Below, in pieces: positions 1 to 10,444 of a stretch of DNA of 64,000 nucleotides. Under the pieces are notes generated by a model. That model was not told the DNA's origin, did no database searches, and worked only from the letters and a program-made list of their open reading frames with translations. The translations under genes and the position numbers were made by a program. Each line of letters begins with the position of its first letter. Position 1 is the first letter of the stretch. Source of the DNA: Streptococcus pseudopneumoniae (GTDB taxonomy: Bacteria > Bacillota > Bacilli > Lactobacillales > Streptococcaceae); contig NZ_JUUZ01000033.1 of assembly GCF_001074155.1 (NCBI RefSeq), forward strand, positions 94,797-158,796. The letters are read 5' to 3'.

Positions 1-337
1 ATTCACTTTCACTAACACCTAGGTGCTCTGGTTTAAAAGTATTTAGGGTTACGATATTGATGTCCGTTCCATCACAGTACTGAATATCATCACCACCCTC
101 AACTTCTGTAAAATGAATCCATGATTTTGGAACTTTTACGTAACCATAAGCATCTGACCCAATTACCTGTGTATCTTTAATTGTTGATTCGGCTACAGTT
201 GTTGTTTCTTGGGCTGTAGTAGTTTCTTGAACTGTTGTTGTTTCTGAAGCTGCTTCTTTTTTAGATTTTGAAGTATTACAAGCAGCGAGAAATAGGCAAC
301 ACACTAAAAGTGTAGATAAGCTGACAATTTTTTTCAT
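1..337 (-). CDS. Predicted lipoprotein, C-terminus beyond the window
   Basis: Truncated by the window edge after 112 residues. Residues 1-20 form a lipoprotein signal peptide ending in the lipobox LAAC, so Cys20 should be lipidated and the protein tethered to the outer face of the membrane. A low-complexity Glu/Thr-rich linker (about residues 21-55) with tandem QETTT-type units follows, then the beginning of a folded domain. The ATG at 337 has an AAAGGAG ribosome site. The gene lies downstream of lepA but has its own near-consensus promoter. I do not recognise the folded domain, so no function is proposed beyond a surface lipoprotein. Confidence 0.8.
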   Translation of the reverse strand, partial: MKKIVSLSTLLVCCLFLAACNTSKSKKEAASETTTVQETTTAQETTTVAESTIKDTQVIGSDAYGYVKVPKSWIHFTEVEGGDDIQYCDGTDINIVTLNTFKPEHLGVSESE

Positions 338-358
338 GATCCTTCTCCTTTCACTTCT

Positions 359-387
359 ATTCTAATGAAAGAAAAGATAAGTGTCAA
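359..387 (-). promoter_or_regulatory. Promoter of the lipoprotein gene
   Basis: On the minus strand TTGACA (382-387) and TAGAAT (359-364) are separated by exactly 17 bases, about 22 bases before the start codon. This is a near-consensus vegetative promoter and suggests the gene is transcribed independently of lepA. Confidence 0.75.
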
Positions 388-410
388 AAGATAACTGTAT
401 TAGGAATCAA

Positions 411-2234
411 TTATTCTTCATCCATACTCAAGACACTTAAGAAGGCTTCTTGAGGAACTTCTACTGATCCAATTGCTTTCATGCGCTTTTTACCAGCTTT
501 TTGTTTTTCAAGAAGTTTACGTTTACGAGAAACATCTCCTCCATAACACTTGGCAAGAACGTTCTTACGAAGAGCTTTGATATCTGTACGAGCTACAATC
601 TTGTGTCCAATAGCTGCTTGGATTGGAACTTCAAACTGTTGACGTGGAATGATTTTCTTGAGTTTATCAACGATGAGTTTCCCACGTTCATAAGCAAAGT
701 CCTTGTGAACGATAAAGCTAAGTGCATCCACCTTGTCCCCATTGAGAAGGATATCCATTTTAACCAGTTTAGATGGACGATACTCAGACAGTTCATAGTC
801 AAAGCTTGCGTATCCACGTGTTGAAGATTTGAGCTTGTCAAAGAAATCAAAGACAATTTCAGCAAGTGGAATTTGATAGATAACATTCACACGATTATCA
901 TCGATATAGTCCATCGTCACAAAGTCACCACGTTTGCGCTGAGCTAGTTCCATAACAGCTCCTACAAATTCCTGTGGTACCATGATTTGTGCTTTAACAT
1001 AAGGTTCTTCAATGGTCACAATTTTGGTTGGGTCTGGAAACTCAGATGGATTCGATACATCCATAGACTCTCCATCAGTCTGATTTACTTTGTAGATAAC
1101 AGATGGAGCAGTCATGATCAAGTCAATGTTGAACTCACGTTCCAAACGTTCCTGAATAACATCCATATGAAGGAGACCCAAGAATCCACAACGGAAACCG
1201 AATCCAAGAGCTTGCGATGTTTCGGGTTCAAACTGAAGACTAGCATCGTTCAACTGCAATTTTTCAAGGGATTCACGAAGGTCATTGTATTTATTTGACT
1301 CGATTGGATAAAGACCTGCGAAAACCATCGGATTCATCTGCTTGTATCCAGATAGGGGTTCTGAAGCAGGGTTTGCCGCCAAGGTAACTGTATCACCGAC
1401 ACGAGTATCTTGAACAGTCTTGATAGATGCTGCAATATAACCAACGTCACCTGTTGCAAGGAAGTCACGTCCTACTGCTTTGGGTGTGAATATTCCGACC
1501 TCAGTAACATCAAAGGTTTTACCATTGCTCATGAGCTGAATCTTATCACCTGGCTTCACAACTCCATCCATGACACGTACTTGGAGGATAACGCCACGAT
1601 AAGCATCGTATACTGAGTCAAAAATCAAAGCTTTTAATGGTGCTGATACATCACCAGTTGGTGCTGGAACTTTTTCTACAATTTGCTCTAAAATATCTTC
1701 AATTCCAATCCCAGCTTTTGCTGAAGCTAATACAGCCTCACTAGCATCCAGACCGATGACATCTTCAATTTCTGTACGCACGCGCTCTGGATCTGCAGCA
1801 GGCAAGTCAATCTTGTTAATAACTGGAAGGATCTCCAAATCATTATCCAAAGCAAGGTAAACGTTAGCTAATGTTTGAGCCTCAATCCCTTGAGCAGCAT
1901 CGACAACCAAAATGGCGCCCTCACAGGCAGCTAGAGAACGTGATACCTCATAAGTGAAGTCCACGTGTCCTGGTGTATCAATCAGGTGGAAAATATAGGT
2001 CTCGCCGTCTTTGGCAGTATAATTTAGCTCGATGGCATTCAGTTTGATAGTAATCCCACGCTCTCTCTCAAGGTCCATACTATCTAGAAGCTGAGCTTGC
2101 ATTTCACGACTAGAAACCGTCTCTGTAGCCTCCAAAATACGGTCTGCCAATGTTGACTTCCCATGGTCAATATGCGCGATAATGGAAAAGTTTCGGATCT
2201 TCTCCTGACGTTTTTTCAATTCTTCTAAATTCAA
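411..2234 (-). CDS. lepA: Elongation factor 4 (LepA), ribosomal back-translocase GTPase
   Basis: 607-residue translational GTPase that acts on stalled or mis-translocated ribosomes. The G motifs are visible: G1 AHIDHGKST (20-28), G3 DTPGH (86-90) and G4 NKID (140-143), followed by the EF-G-like domains and the basic LepA C-terminal domain ([18 protein letters not shown]). Full length for the family. The start is a TTG codon at 2234, four bases after AGGAAGAG; no upstream ATG fits, and the translated N-terminus ([10 protein letters not shown]) is the usual streptococcal LepA start. It has its own promoter and is not part of the recN operon upstream. Confidence 0.97.
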   Translation of the reverse strand: MNLEELKKRQEKIRNFSIIAHIDHGKSTLADRILEATETVSSREMQAQLLDSMDLERERGITIKLNAIELNYTAKDGETYIFHLIDTPGHVDFTYEVSRSLAACEGAILVVDAAQGIEAQTLANVYLALDNDLEILPVINKIDLPAADPERVRTEIEDVIGLDASEAVLASAKAGIGIEDILEQIVEKVPAPTGDVSAPLKALIFDSVYDAYRGVILQVRVMDGVVKPGDKIQLMSNGKTFDVTEVGIFTPKAVGRDFLATGDVGYIAASIKTVQDTRVGDTVTLAANPASEPLSGYKQMNPMVFAGLYPIESNKYNDLRESLEKLQLNDASLQFEPETSQALGFGFRCGFLGLLHMDVIQERLEREFNIDLIMTAPSVIYKVNQTDGESMDVSNPSEFPDPTKIVTIEEPYVKAQIMVPQEFVGAVMELAQRKRGDFVTMDYIDDNRVNVIYQIPLAEIVFDFFDKLKSSTRGYASFDYELSEYRPSKLVKMDILLNGDKVDALSFIVHKDFAYERGKLIVDKLKKIIPRQQFEVPIQAAIGHKIVARTDIKALRKNVLAKCYGGDVSRKRKLLEKQKAGKKRMKAIGSVEVPQEAFLSVLSMDEE

Positions 2235-2248
2235 GATTCTCTTCCTTT

Positions 2249-2306
2249 CAGGGTATCTATTAATTATAAATTGTTTTTATGTTTTTGACAAGACCATAAT
2301 ACCCTG
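2249..2306. repeat. Perfect 8-bp inverted repeat bracketing the lepA promoter
   Basis: CAGGGTAT at 2249-2256 and ATACCCTG at 2299-2306 are perfect inverse complements and lie symmetrically outside the -10 and -35 boxes. It could be an operator pair or chance. Confidence 0.5.
2263..2291 (-). promoter_or_regulatory. lepA promoter
   Basis: TTGTCA (2286-2291) and TATAAT (2263-2268) with a 17-base spacer on the minus strand, about 29 bases before the TTG start codon. Confidence 0.75.
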
Positions 2307-2315
2307 TAGAGAGTA

Positions 2316-3044
2316 TTAATCTTCAGCAACAAAGCCGTCATTTTCGATGAAATAGTGGTCTGTCATACCTTGGTCAGTAAAGACAATTCCATGAAGGACA
2401 CCACCATAGACAGCTCCTCCATCCATTCCGATTTTTCCATCTTCTGTCATCCAAAGTTCTGCAGTTCCTGGTTTTTGATCCAAAAGTCCGTAGACTGGTG
2501 TATGACCAAAAACAATTGTTTTTCCTGTATGATTAACTGCTTCGTGGAATGGTTTTCTGAGCCAGACTTTCTTGTAATCTGTAGTTTCATGCCAATCATC
2601 CAAAGTTAAATCAATTCCCGCATGAACAAAGATATACTGATCCGTTTCAATCATGAATGGCATTTGTCGGATAAAAGCAACCAAGTCTGCTGCTTCAGTT
2701 TCTACACGATTAGCATCTGCTACTCCATCTACTGGTGCATCCAGTGGACGTCCCAAAATAGAATTTATAGTTGTATCCCCACCATTACGACGATAGTGGT
2801 CATAGCTTTCTTCAGGATTATCCAACCAAGTTAAAAACATGTACTCGTGATTTCCTGAAATGCAAATCGCTCCTTGATTTTCTACCAAGTCCTTGACCAT
2901 CTCAAGAACACGACGACTATCTTCCCCTCTATCAATCAAATCTCCAAGAAAGAGTAATTGAGTCTTACCATCCCATGTTTTTAGAAGGTCCTCGAGCATT
3001 CCTGCTTTTCCGTGAACATCTCCAATTACATAATAGTCTGTCAT
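2316..3044 (-). CDS. PPP-family serine/threonine-type phosphoesterase
   Basis: 242-residue calcineurin-like metallophosphatase. It shows the two-metal signature in order: GDVHG (8-12), GDLIDRG (about 34-40), GNHEY (about 64) and a late FGHTP histidine motif. Such bacterial PPP enzymes are protein phosphatases or diadenosine tetraphosphate hydrolases; the sequence alone does not say which. The ATG follows the recN TAA stop without a gap, and its AAGGAG ribosome site lies inside the recN 3' end, so it is the last gene of the xseA-recN operon and probably translationally coupled to recN. Confidence 0.85.
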   Translation of the reverse strand: MTDYYVIGDVHGKAGMLEDLLKTWDGKTQLLFLGDLIDRGEDSRRVLEMVKDLVENQGAICISGNHEYMFLTWLDNPEESYDHYRRNGGDTTINSILGRPLDAPVDGVADANRVETEAADLVAFIRQMPFMIETDQYIFVHAGIDLTLDDWHETTDYKKVWLRKPFHEAVNHTGKTIVFGHTPVYGLLDQKPGTAELWMTEDGKIGMDGGAVYGGVLHGIVFTDQGMTDHYFIENDGFVAED

Positions 3045-4712
3045 TTATTTCTCCTTACTTTGTAACAATTCTCTCGCTTGACTAAGTGCTGCTTCAGTCA
3101 CATTCTCACCAGCCAACATTTTGGCAACTTCTTCCACCCTTTCTTCAACTGTCAACAAGCGAACTGTTGAAACAGTTGAATGGTCATTACTAATCTTTTC
3201 GATAAAGAACTGATAATCTGCGATCGCAATGACTTGAGGAAGATGAGATATAGCTAATACTTGGCCGTGCTGACCAATTTTATGAATCTTTTGAGCGATT
3301 GCTTGAGCTACACGACCTGAAACTCCTGTGTCCACTTCATCGAATACAATACTGGTCTTACCTTCCTTACGAGAAAAAGCAGACTTAATCGCCAACATAA
3401 GGCGAGACAACTCTCCTCCAGAAGCTACTTTGACCAATGGTTTAAAAGCTTCTCCAGGGTTGGTGGAGATGTAAAATTCAACACTTTCATTTCCTTCACG
3501 AGTAAACTTACCTTTAGTAAATTGAACCTGAAACTGAGCTTTCTCCATATAGAGGTCTTTGAGTTCTTGCTGAATCTCAATTTCTAATTGTTGAGCTAAG
3601 TTATGTCGAGCAGATGCAAGCTTACTTGCTAGGTCAACTAGACTTACTTCCAACTTTTTGAGTTCTGCTTCCATATCATCTGAAGATAAATGATTGCCAG
3701 TCAAAAGGCTGTATTCTTCTGTGATTTTAGCAAAGTACATCAAGACATCGTCAACATTCCCACCATACTTACGTGTAATGGCGTGAATGAGATCTAAACG
3801 GCTTTCAATCTGCATGAGACGATTACCGTCGAAATCAAGACTTTCAATAATATCCTCTAAACGTTTAGTAACATCTTCTAGAACATAATAAGATTCAGAT
3901 ATGGAAGTAGAAATTTCACGATATTCTACATCATACTCTTCTATACTTTCCATATCATTCATAGCTGAACGCACGTTAGCTAGACTTGAAAATTCTTCAT
4001 TATCTAACATTGTATAAGCATTAGTCAACGTATCAGCAATATTTTTATGATTTAGAAGTTTATCTCGTTCTTGGTTTAGTTTGAGGTCTTCACCTGGCTG
4101 TAAGGATGCAGATTCAATTTCAGCCATCTGAAATTCCAACATTTCAATACGAGCCTTGTGCTCTTCTTGATTTTTCTTAATCTCAAGAAGTTGCTTGCGC
4201 ATTTTACGATAAGCATCAAAGTTTGTCTGATAGGCTTGCTTCAGTTCCAGAAAATCTGCATCACCAAACCCATCAAGCATATGAATATGCAATTGTGGAC
4301 GCATTAACTCTTCTTGGTCATGTTGGCCATGGATATCAACAAGATACTGTCCAATTGAGCGAAGAACAGATAGATTAACCATCTGTCCATTGACACGACT
4401 AACACTACGCCCGTTTTGTAAAATTTCACGACGGATGATGATTTCATCACCTAACTCTATTCCTTGCTCATCAAAAATCATTTGCAAAGCTCGACTATTT
4501 TCAATTGAGAAAAGACCTTCGATTTCAGCCTTAGGAGCACCATGACGAATGACGTCCATTGTAGCTCTTGCTCCCAGCATCATATTCATGGCATCGATGA
4601 TGATAGATTTCCCAGCACCGGTTTCACCCGTCAGAACTGTCATTCCCTTCTCAAAATTAAGTGAAATAGCCTCAATGATGGCAAAGTTTTTAATTGAAAT
4701 TTCAAGTAACAT
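3045..4712 (-). CDS. recN: DNA repair protein RecN (SMC-like ATPase)
   Basis: 555-residue SMC-like protein acting at double-strand breaks. Walker A GETGAGKS (29-36) lies in the N-terminal head, the long middle region is coiled-coil-like, and the C-terminal head carries the ABC signature ASGGELSRLMLA and Walker B IVFDEVDTG. Length is normal for Bacillota. It starts 6 bases after argR and abuts the phosphatase gene. The argR-recN linkage is conserved in streptococci. The sequence gives no sign of separate regulation. Confidence 0.96.
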   Translation of the reverse strand: MLLEISIKNFAIIEAISLNFEKGMTVLTGETGAGKSIIIDAMNMMLGARATMDVIRHGAPKAEIEGLFSIENSRALQMIFDEQGIELGDEIIIRREILQNGRSVSRVNGQMVNLSVLRSIGQYLVDIHGQHDQEELMRPQLHIHMLDGFGDADFLELKQAYQTNFDAYRKMRKQLLEIKKNQEEHKARIEMLEFQMAEIESASLQPGEDLKLNQERDKLLNHKNIADTLTNAYTMLDNEEFSSLANVRSAMNDMESIEEYDVEYREISTSISESYYVLEDVTKRLEDIIESLDFDGNRLMQIESRLDLIHAITRKYGGNVDDVLMYFAKITEEYSLLTGNHLSSDDMEAELKKLEVSLVDLASKLASARHNLAQQLEIEIQQELKDLYMEKAQFQVQFTKGKFTREGNESVEFYISTNPGEAFKPLVKVASGGELSRLMLAIKSAFSRKEGKTSIVFDEVDTGVSGRVAQAIAQKIHKIGQHGQVLAISHLPQVIAIADYQFFIEKISNDHSTVSTVRLLTVEERVEEVAKMLAGENVTEAALSQARELLQSKEK

Positions 4713-4718
4713 AAGGTC

Positions 4719-5150
4719 CTACCATTTTTTAACTTGTTCAACAATCTCTATAGCTGCTTCTTCAGTTCGCGCCACAATTAAAATTGAGTTGTCATCTGCT
4801 AAACAGCTAAAAATCATATCCGAAAATGTTTGAGTCAATTGACTTTTTACAAAAATTGTATTCCCAGGAATAACATCTAAATTAATGAGATTCCCCATTC
4901 TTTCGAAACTTTCGATATTGTTCTCAGCTAACTGTAAACTTTTAACTACTGACTTTGGTAATTCATAGACATATGTATTATCTTTCAAAGGAATTTTTAC
5001 AATCCCTAATTCTTTGATATCACGTGAAACAGTTGCTTGAGTGGCAGAAATCCCTGCTTCTCTCAAATGTTCAACGATTTCTTCTTGTGTGCCGATTTGA
5101 TAATCAGTCACAAATCTTCTAATCTTTTCAAGTCTTTCTTTTTTATTCAT
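4719..5150 (-). CDS. argR: ArgR/AhrC-family arginine repressor
   Basis: 143-residue arginine-responsive regulator. The N-terminal winged helix-turn-helix contains SATQATVSRDIKELG (about 35-49), and the C-terminal oligomerisation and ligand domain carries the GNTIFVKS and DDNSILIVAR segments. Streptococci usually have several ArgR paralogues; this recN-linked copy corresponds to the AhrC/ArgR1 type by position. The start codon overlaps the end of tlyA by 8 bases, indicating co-translation. Which operons it controls cannot be read here. Confidence 0.92.
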   Translation of the reverse strand: MNKKERLEKIRRFVTDYQIGTQEEIVEHLREAGISATQATVSRDIKELGIVKIPLKDNTYVYELPKSVVKSLQLAENNIESFERMGNLINLDVIPGNTIFVKSQLTQTFSDMIFSCLADDNSILIVARTEEAAIEIVEQVKKW

Positions 5151-5958
5151 CTTTAAACTCTCTATGTGCTTTTTCTACTACTTTTTCTATTTCAGAAACT
5201 ACTTGGTTGCTTGCATGTTCTTCTTTACGTAAATAAGCAAGAAACTCAATATTCCCATGTCCACCTTGAATAGGAGAGAAATCCAATCCTGAGACTGAGA
5301 ATCCTTCATCAACTGCCATTTTAGTAACTGATTCTAAAACATTTTGGTGAACTTTGGCATCTCTGATAATTCCATTTTTACCAATCTGTTCTCGGCCTGC
5401 TTCAAACTGTGGTTTTATGAGTGCAACAACTTCCCCTTGGTCGACCAGTATTCTATGTAGAGCCGGTAAAATGAGACTCAAAGAAATAAAACTCACATCG
5501 ATACTTGCGAAACTTGGCTCTTCTTCAAAGTTATTTTTTTCAGCATAACGAAAGTTAAATTGCTCCATGCTGATAACACGTGAATCTTGGCGTAATTTCC
5601 AGGCTAGCTGATTGGTCCCAACATCCACAGCATAGACAAGCTTAGCACCATTTTGCAACATGACATCGGTAAAGCCACCCGTAGATGCTCCGATGTCAAT
5701 GGTCGTTTTGCCTTCAACTGATATGTCAAATTTTTCTAAAGCTTTCTCAAGTTTCAAGCCGCCTCGGCTCACATACTTGAGTTTCTCACCCTTGAGTTTT
5801 AATTCAGTATCATCAGGAATTTTTTCTCCTGGTTTATCAAAACGCTCACCATTAAGGACTGCAATCACTAATCCAGCCATTACGCCCCGCTTAGCCTGTT
5901 CTCTTGTTTCAAATAAACCTTGTTTGTAGGCAAGTACATCTACTCTTTCCTTAGGCAT
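5143..5958 (-). CDS. tlyA: TlyA-family S4-domain rRNA methyltransferase (hemolysin-like)
   Basis: 271 residues. An N-terminal S4 RNA-binding domain (about 3-65) is followed by an FtsJ-like Rossmann methyltransferase domain with the SAM-binding signature DIGASTGGFTD (about 88-98). Members methylate the 2'-hydroxyl of rRNA; the older name hemolysin A reflects a phenotype seen with some homologues. It overlaps ispA upstream (8 bases) and argR downstream (8 bases), in the middle of the operon. The exact rRNA target is not inferable. Confidence 0.9.
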   Translation of the reverse strand: MPKERVDVLAYKQGLFETREQAKRGVMAGLVIAVLNGERFDKPGEKIPDDTELKLKGEKLKYVSRGGLKLEKALEKFDISVEGKTTIDIGASTGGFTDVMLQNGAKLVYAVDVGTNQLAWKLRQDSRVISMEQFNFRYAEKNNFEEEPSFASIDVSFISLSLILPALHRILVDQGEVVALIKPQFEAGREQIGKNGIIRDAKVHQNVLESVTKMAVDEGFSVSGLDFSPIQGGHGNIEFLAYLRKEEHASNQVVSEIEKVVEKAHREFKDE

Positions 5959-6826
5959 TGATTCTCAAACTTTCTACTATTTTTACAATTGGTTCTTTAT
6001 CAAAGTCAACTAATTGGCTAATCACGTCTAACTTTTCATTAGCCTGATCCAAAGTTCGGTTACAAAAAACTTTTGCCTCATCCAATCCTAACAAAGCAGG
6101 ATAGGTTGATTTCTCAGCTTGCAAATCTTTTTGTGGTGTTTTACCAATTTCCTCAAAACTAGCAGTAACATCAAGGATATCATCTCTCACTTGAAAAGCA
6201 AGCCCAATCAGCTCTCCAACTGTTTTCAACTGTTTTTGAAGATTTTCATCCAATCCTGCAATAATTCCTGCCGCTTGAAAAGGGAAGGCTAAGAGTTTAC
6301 CCGTTTTATTAGCATGGATGGTCTGAAGTTCTTCTAGGTTTAAATGTTTACCTTCACCTTCCATATCCAAAACTTGGCCAGCGACCATCCCCATACTTCC
6401 AGAAGAAAGGGACAAAGAAGCTATTAAATCTACCTTAATTTCGTTTGGCAAGTCTCCTTGCGCTATCAAAGCATAAGGATCTAAAAAGAGGGCATCTCCT
6501 GCTAAAATTGCTAGTGCTTCACCAAACTTCTTATGGTTGGTTAAACGCCCACGACGAAAATCATCATCATCCATAGCAGGAAGATCATCATGAATTAAAC
6601 TTCCTGTGTGAATCATCTCAAGCGCCGCTGCAACCTGTGCATGAGCTGGTGTAATAGACACCTGCAAAGACTCCAAAACTTCTAAAAGCAGATAAGGACG
6701 GATTCTTTTACCACCTGCATGAATAGAATAGAGAACAGCTTCTCTGAGATTAGCTGCTAATTGCTGATCTCCATAAAACTCCTCAAGAGCTGACTCAACC
6801 TTAGCTAATTTTTTTTGCTTGTTCAT
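5951..6826 (-). CDS. ispA: Farnesyl diphosphate synthase (polyprenyl synthetase)
   Basis: 291-residue short-chain prenyltransferase that condenses isopentenyl diphosphate with allylic diphosphates in isoprenoid synthesis. The first Asp-rich motif [15 protein letters not shown] is at 80-94 and the second, QVRDDILD, near 213-220; GGKRIRP (38-44) binds diphosphate. Length is typical. Its ATG overlaps the xseB stop (ATGA), and its 3' end overlaps tlyA by 8 bases. Confidence 0.95.
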   Translation of the reverse strand: MNKQKKLAKVESALEEFYGDQQLAANLREAVLYSIHAGGKRIRPYLLLEVLESLQVSITPAHAQVAAALEMIHTGSLIHDDLPAMDDDDFRRGRLTNHKKFGEALAILAGDALFLDPYALIAQGDLPNEIKVDLIASLSLSSGSMGMVAGQVLDMEGEGKHLNLEELQTIHANKTGKLLAFPFQAAGIIAGLDENLQKQLKTVGELIGLAFQVRDDILDVTASFEEIGKTPQKDLQAEKSTYPALLGLDEAKVFCNRTLDQANEKLDVISQLVDFDKEPIVKIVESLRINA

Positions 6827-7035
6827 AGAAGTTCGCTTTCTGTTCCATCTTCTTGCATGACTTTAACCAAGGTCTTTTCTGCTTTATCAAGTGTTGCTTG
6901 CAATTCTTTTGAAAGAACCATTCCTTTTTGAAATGCAGTAATAGCATCTTCTAAAGCAATTTCACCATTTTCTAAACTCTGAACAATAGTCTCAAGCTCT
7001 GCTAAATTATCTTCAAATTTCTTCTGTTTTGACAT
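6823..7035 (-). CDS. xseB: Exodeoxyribonuclease VII small subunit
   Basis: 70-residue helical protein with the family hallmark [19 protein letters not shown] near the N-terminus followed by an amphipathic helix. It binds the large subunit to form exonuclease VII, which degrades single-stranded DNA to oligonucleotides in repair. Its start lies 23 bases inside the xseA 3' end, as expected for a fixed-stoichiometry pair. Confidence 0.95.
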   Translation of the reverse strand: MSKQKKFEDNLAELETIVQSLENGEIALEDAITAFQKGMVLSKELQATLDKAEKTLVKVMQEDGTESELL

Positions 7036-8353
7036 CTTTAACCTCTAATTCTACCTGACCATCTCGCATCATCAACATCACCTGGTCATTTTTTTTCAAA
7101 TCATTTACTGAAGATACCACAGTATCCTCTTTTTTAACAATCGCATAACCCCTTGCTACGATACGACTCGTATCTAACATGAGTAGAGCTTCTGACAAGC
7201 GTTTTACTTCAGCAACCTTAACATCATAGATCACAGCCATCTGGCTACGCATTAATTTTTGTAACTGTTGAATACGATCTTGGTAGCGCTGAAGCTTGAC
7301 GATCGGCGATAATTGCTCTAAACGGTGAATTTGAGCTTGAACCTTCTGTTGATTTCTAACTAATTCACCATTCAATCCCTGCTTCAGTCGAAGTACTAAC
7401 TGATCCAAGCGTTGCAGATATCCATCATATAAACGCTCTGGTTGCCTGAAGATGACTGATTGACTAAGCCCTCTCAAGGCTTCTTTTTTCTTTGATAAAG
7501 TATTTTGTACAGCAGTAGCCATTCGTTTCTCTTGATTTTTAAGGTAGGTCAGAAGATCTAACTTAGTCACAGGTGTAGCTAACTCTGCTGCAGCAGTTGG
7601 TGTTGCTGCTCTCTTGTCGGCAACAAAATCAGCCAAGGTTACATCTGTTTCGTGGCCCACACTTGAAATGATGGGTAGCCGTGATTCAAAAATAGAACGC
7701 ACTACAATCTCTTCGTTAAAAGCCCAAAGATCCTCAATTGATCCACCACCACGACCAATGATCAGAACATCCAAGTCTTCTCGTCCATTAGCTCTAGCAA
7801 TATTACGGGCAATCTCCTCTGCTGCCCCTTCGCCTTGTACCTTGGTAGGATATAAAACAATCTCAACCCCTGGGAAACGTCTGCTAACGGTAGTAATAAT
7901 ATCCTGTATAACAGCACCACTACGACTAGTCACAACCCCGATACGTTTTGCAAACTGAGGGATTGCTTGTTTAAAGCGTTCTTGAAAAAGGCCTTCTTCC
8001 GATAATTTCTTTTTTAATTGTTCGAACTGAATCGCAAGAGCCCCTACACCATCAGGCTCTGCCTTTTCAATGATGATAGAGTAGCTCCCACTTGGTTCAT
8101 AGACTTGGACACGACCGATAACATTGATCTTCATCCCTTCTTCCAAATCAAAACCTAGTTTCTGATAAATACCTGACCAAATAGTCGCTTGGATTACAGC
8201 TCGATCATCTTTTAGAGAAAAATATTGATGAGTTGGACGCTTCCGGAAGTTAGAAACCTGACCAGTTAAATAGACCCTCTCCAAGTATGGGTCTTTATCG
8301 AATTTCATTTTCAGATACTTAGTCAAAGTTGTTACCGACAAATACTTATCCAT
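7013..8353 (-). CDS. xseA: Exodeoxyribonuclease VII large subunit
   Basis: 446 residues. An N-terminal OB-fold (about 1-100) is followed by the catalytic domain with the conserved [14 protein letters not shown] and [17 protein letters not shown] motifs, then a long coiled-coil C-terminus that docks XseB. It is the first gene of a seven-gene operon of repair, isoprenoid and rRNA-modification genes ending at about 2316. The ATG at 8353 is preceded by GGAGG at a five-base spacing. Confidence 0.96.
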   Translation of the reverse strand: MDKYLSVTTLTKYLKMKFDKDPYLERVYLTGQVSNFRKRPTHQYFSLKDDRAVIQATIWSGIYQKLGFDLEEGMKINVIGRVQVYEPSGSYSIIIEKAEPDGVGALAIQFEQLKKKLSEEGLFQERFKQAIPQFAKRIGVVTSRSGAVIQDIITTVSRRFPGVEIVLYPTKVQGEGAAEEIARNIARANGREDLDVLIIGRGGGSIEDLWAFNEEIVVRSIFESRLPIISSVGHETDVTLADFVADKRAATPTAAAELATPVTKLDLLTYLKNQEKRMATAVQNTLSKKKEALRGLSQSVIFRQPERLYDGYLQRLDQLVLRLKQGLNGELVRNQQKVQAQIHRLEQLSPIVKLQRYQDRIQQLQKLMRSQMAVIYDVKVAEVKRLSEALLMLDTSRIVARGYAIVKKEDTVVSSVNDLKKNDQVMLMMRDGQVELEVKDVKTEEI

Positions 8354-8390
8354 CTCAACCTCCTTCTTTCTCTAGTTTTTCCTGGGTATT

Positions 8391-8399
8391 ATTATACCA
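8391..8399 (-). promoter_or_regulatory. Extended -10 promoter of the xseA operon
   Basis: TGG-TATAAT on the minus strand about 38 bases before xseA, with no good -35 box. The core is also part of a small palindrome (GGTAT-n4-ATACC). Confidence 0.6.
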
Positions 8400-8478
8400 A
8401 AAAAACGTTTAAAAATCTCTCTTTTCACCTCTAGAATACGAAAACAAGACTGGATTTCTTTGGGCTTGTCTAATAATA

Positions 8479-8510
8479 TACAAAAGCCCTCGGAAAAATC
8501 CAAGGGCTTT
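8479..8510 (-). terminator. Intrinsic terminator of eno
   Basis: An AAAGCCCT stem (arms 8483-8490 and 8503-8510, extended by a GGA/TCC pairing) is followed on the minus strand by TTTTGTATATT, 20 bases after the eno stop. A small perfect palindrome (8515-8527) sits between stop and hairpin. Confidence 0.85.
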
Positions 8511-8530
8511 CATTAGTTCACTGAACTATT

Positions 8531-9838
<1,308 letters not shown>

Positions 9839-9873
9839 TTACTCTCCTTTGAGTTAAATTATTTTACACCTCT

Positions 9874-9902
9874 ATGATACATCAAAAAGATACCTTTTTC
9901 AA
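9874..9902 (-). promoter_or_regulatory. eno promoter
   Basis: TTGAAA (9897-9902), 17-base spacer, TATCAT (9874-9879) on the minus strand, about 39 bases before the ATG. Confidence 0.75.
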
Positions 9903-9983
9903 GAAAAAACGTTATCTTTGTGCAAATTTTCCTTAACTTTGTTAAGTAATCGCTTTCTTTTCCGCCTTATCTATAGACTTTTA

Positions 9984-9992
9984 TGATATACT
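9984..9992 (+). promoter_or_regulatory. Extended -10 promoter, predicted leaderless
   Basis: TGA-TATACT ends six bases before the ATG at 9999. Transcription starting seven bases after the -10 box would begin on the start codon itself. There is no ribosome-binding site and no clear -35. Confidence 0.6.
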
Positions 9993-9998
9993 ATATTT

Positions 9999-10442
9999 AT
10001 GACTGATATATCTAAACAAATATTAGAAAAAGCCAATGGTGGACTTAAGTTAAATCCAGACGAACAAAGACGTTTTCTTGGTACCTTTGAAGAACGTGTT
10101 CTTGGCTACGCTGAACTCGCTACTGCGAATGATGTCAAATTTCAAAAGGCATTTTTAACAATTTTAGAGACTTTTAAAAAAGAAACCGAACCTCTATTTG
10201 TCAAAATTTCTCCTCAAGTAGTATTTGACAAACAGGTCTATTATTTAAAACAAGCCAAAGATGCTGACTGCCAAGCAACTATCGTTTCTGAAGATCATAA
10301 CTCTTCTCCTTTCGGACTGGTTATCCATAGCGATGTTCCGGTTCAAACAAGTGAAAAAGACCTCAGAAAGGCCTTTTCAGACTTGTGGCAAGAGAAAGAG
10401 ACGAAAGTTCCTACTTCTCTCTGGAAAAAATGGTTTGGTTAA
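9999..10442 (+). CDS. YueI-like DUF1694 protein
   Basis: 147-residue cytoplasmic protein of the DUF1694/YueI family. The conserved N-terminal block LNPDEQRRFLGTFEERV (about 18-34) and the ribosomal-L7Ae-like length are visible; function is unknown. It is the only plus-strand gene for tens of kilobases, divergent from eno and convergent with glycerate kinase (2 bases between stops). The ATG has no Shine-Dalgarno and follows an extended -10 motif by six bases, so the mRNA is probably leaderless. Its terminator lies inside the opposing gene. Confidence 0.75.
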   Translation: MTDISKQILEKANGGLKLNPDEQRRFLGTFEERVLGYAELATANDVKFQKAFLTILETFKKETEPLFVKISPQVVFDKQVYYLKQAKDADCQATIVSEDHNSSPFGLVIHSDVPVQTSEKDLRKAFSDLWQEKETKVPTSLWKKWFG

Positions 10443-10444
10443 CT

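Noticed and set aside
9945..9958. cre-like sequence in the eno/YueI-like intergenic region
   Set aside because: Only 12 of 14 positions match, including a mismatch next to the central CG; not convincing in isolation.
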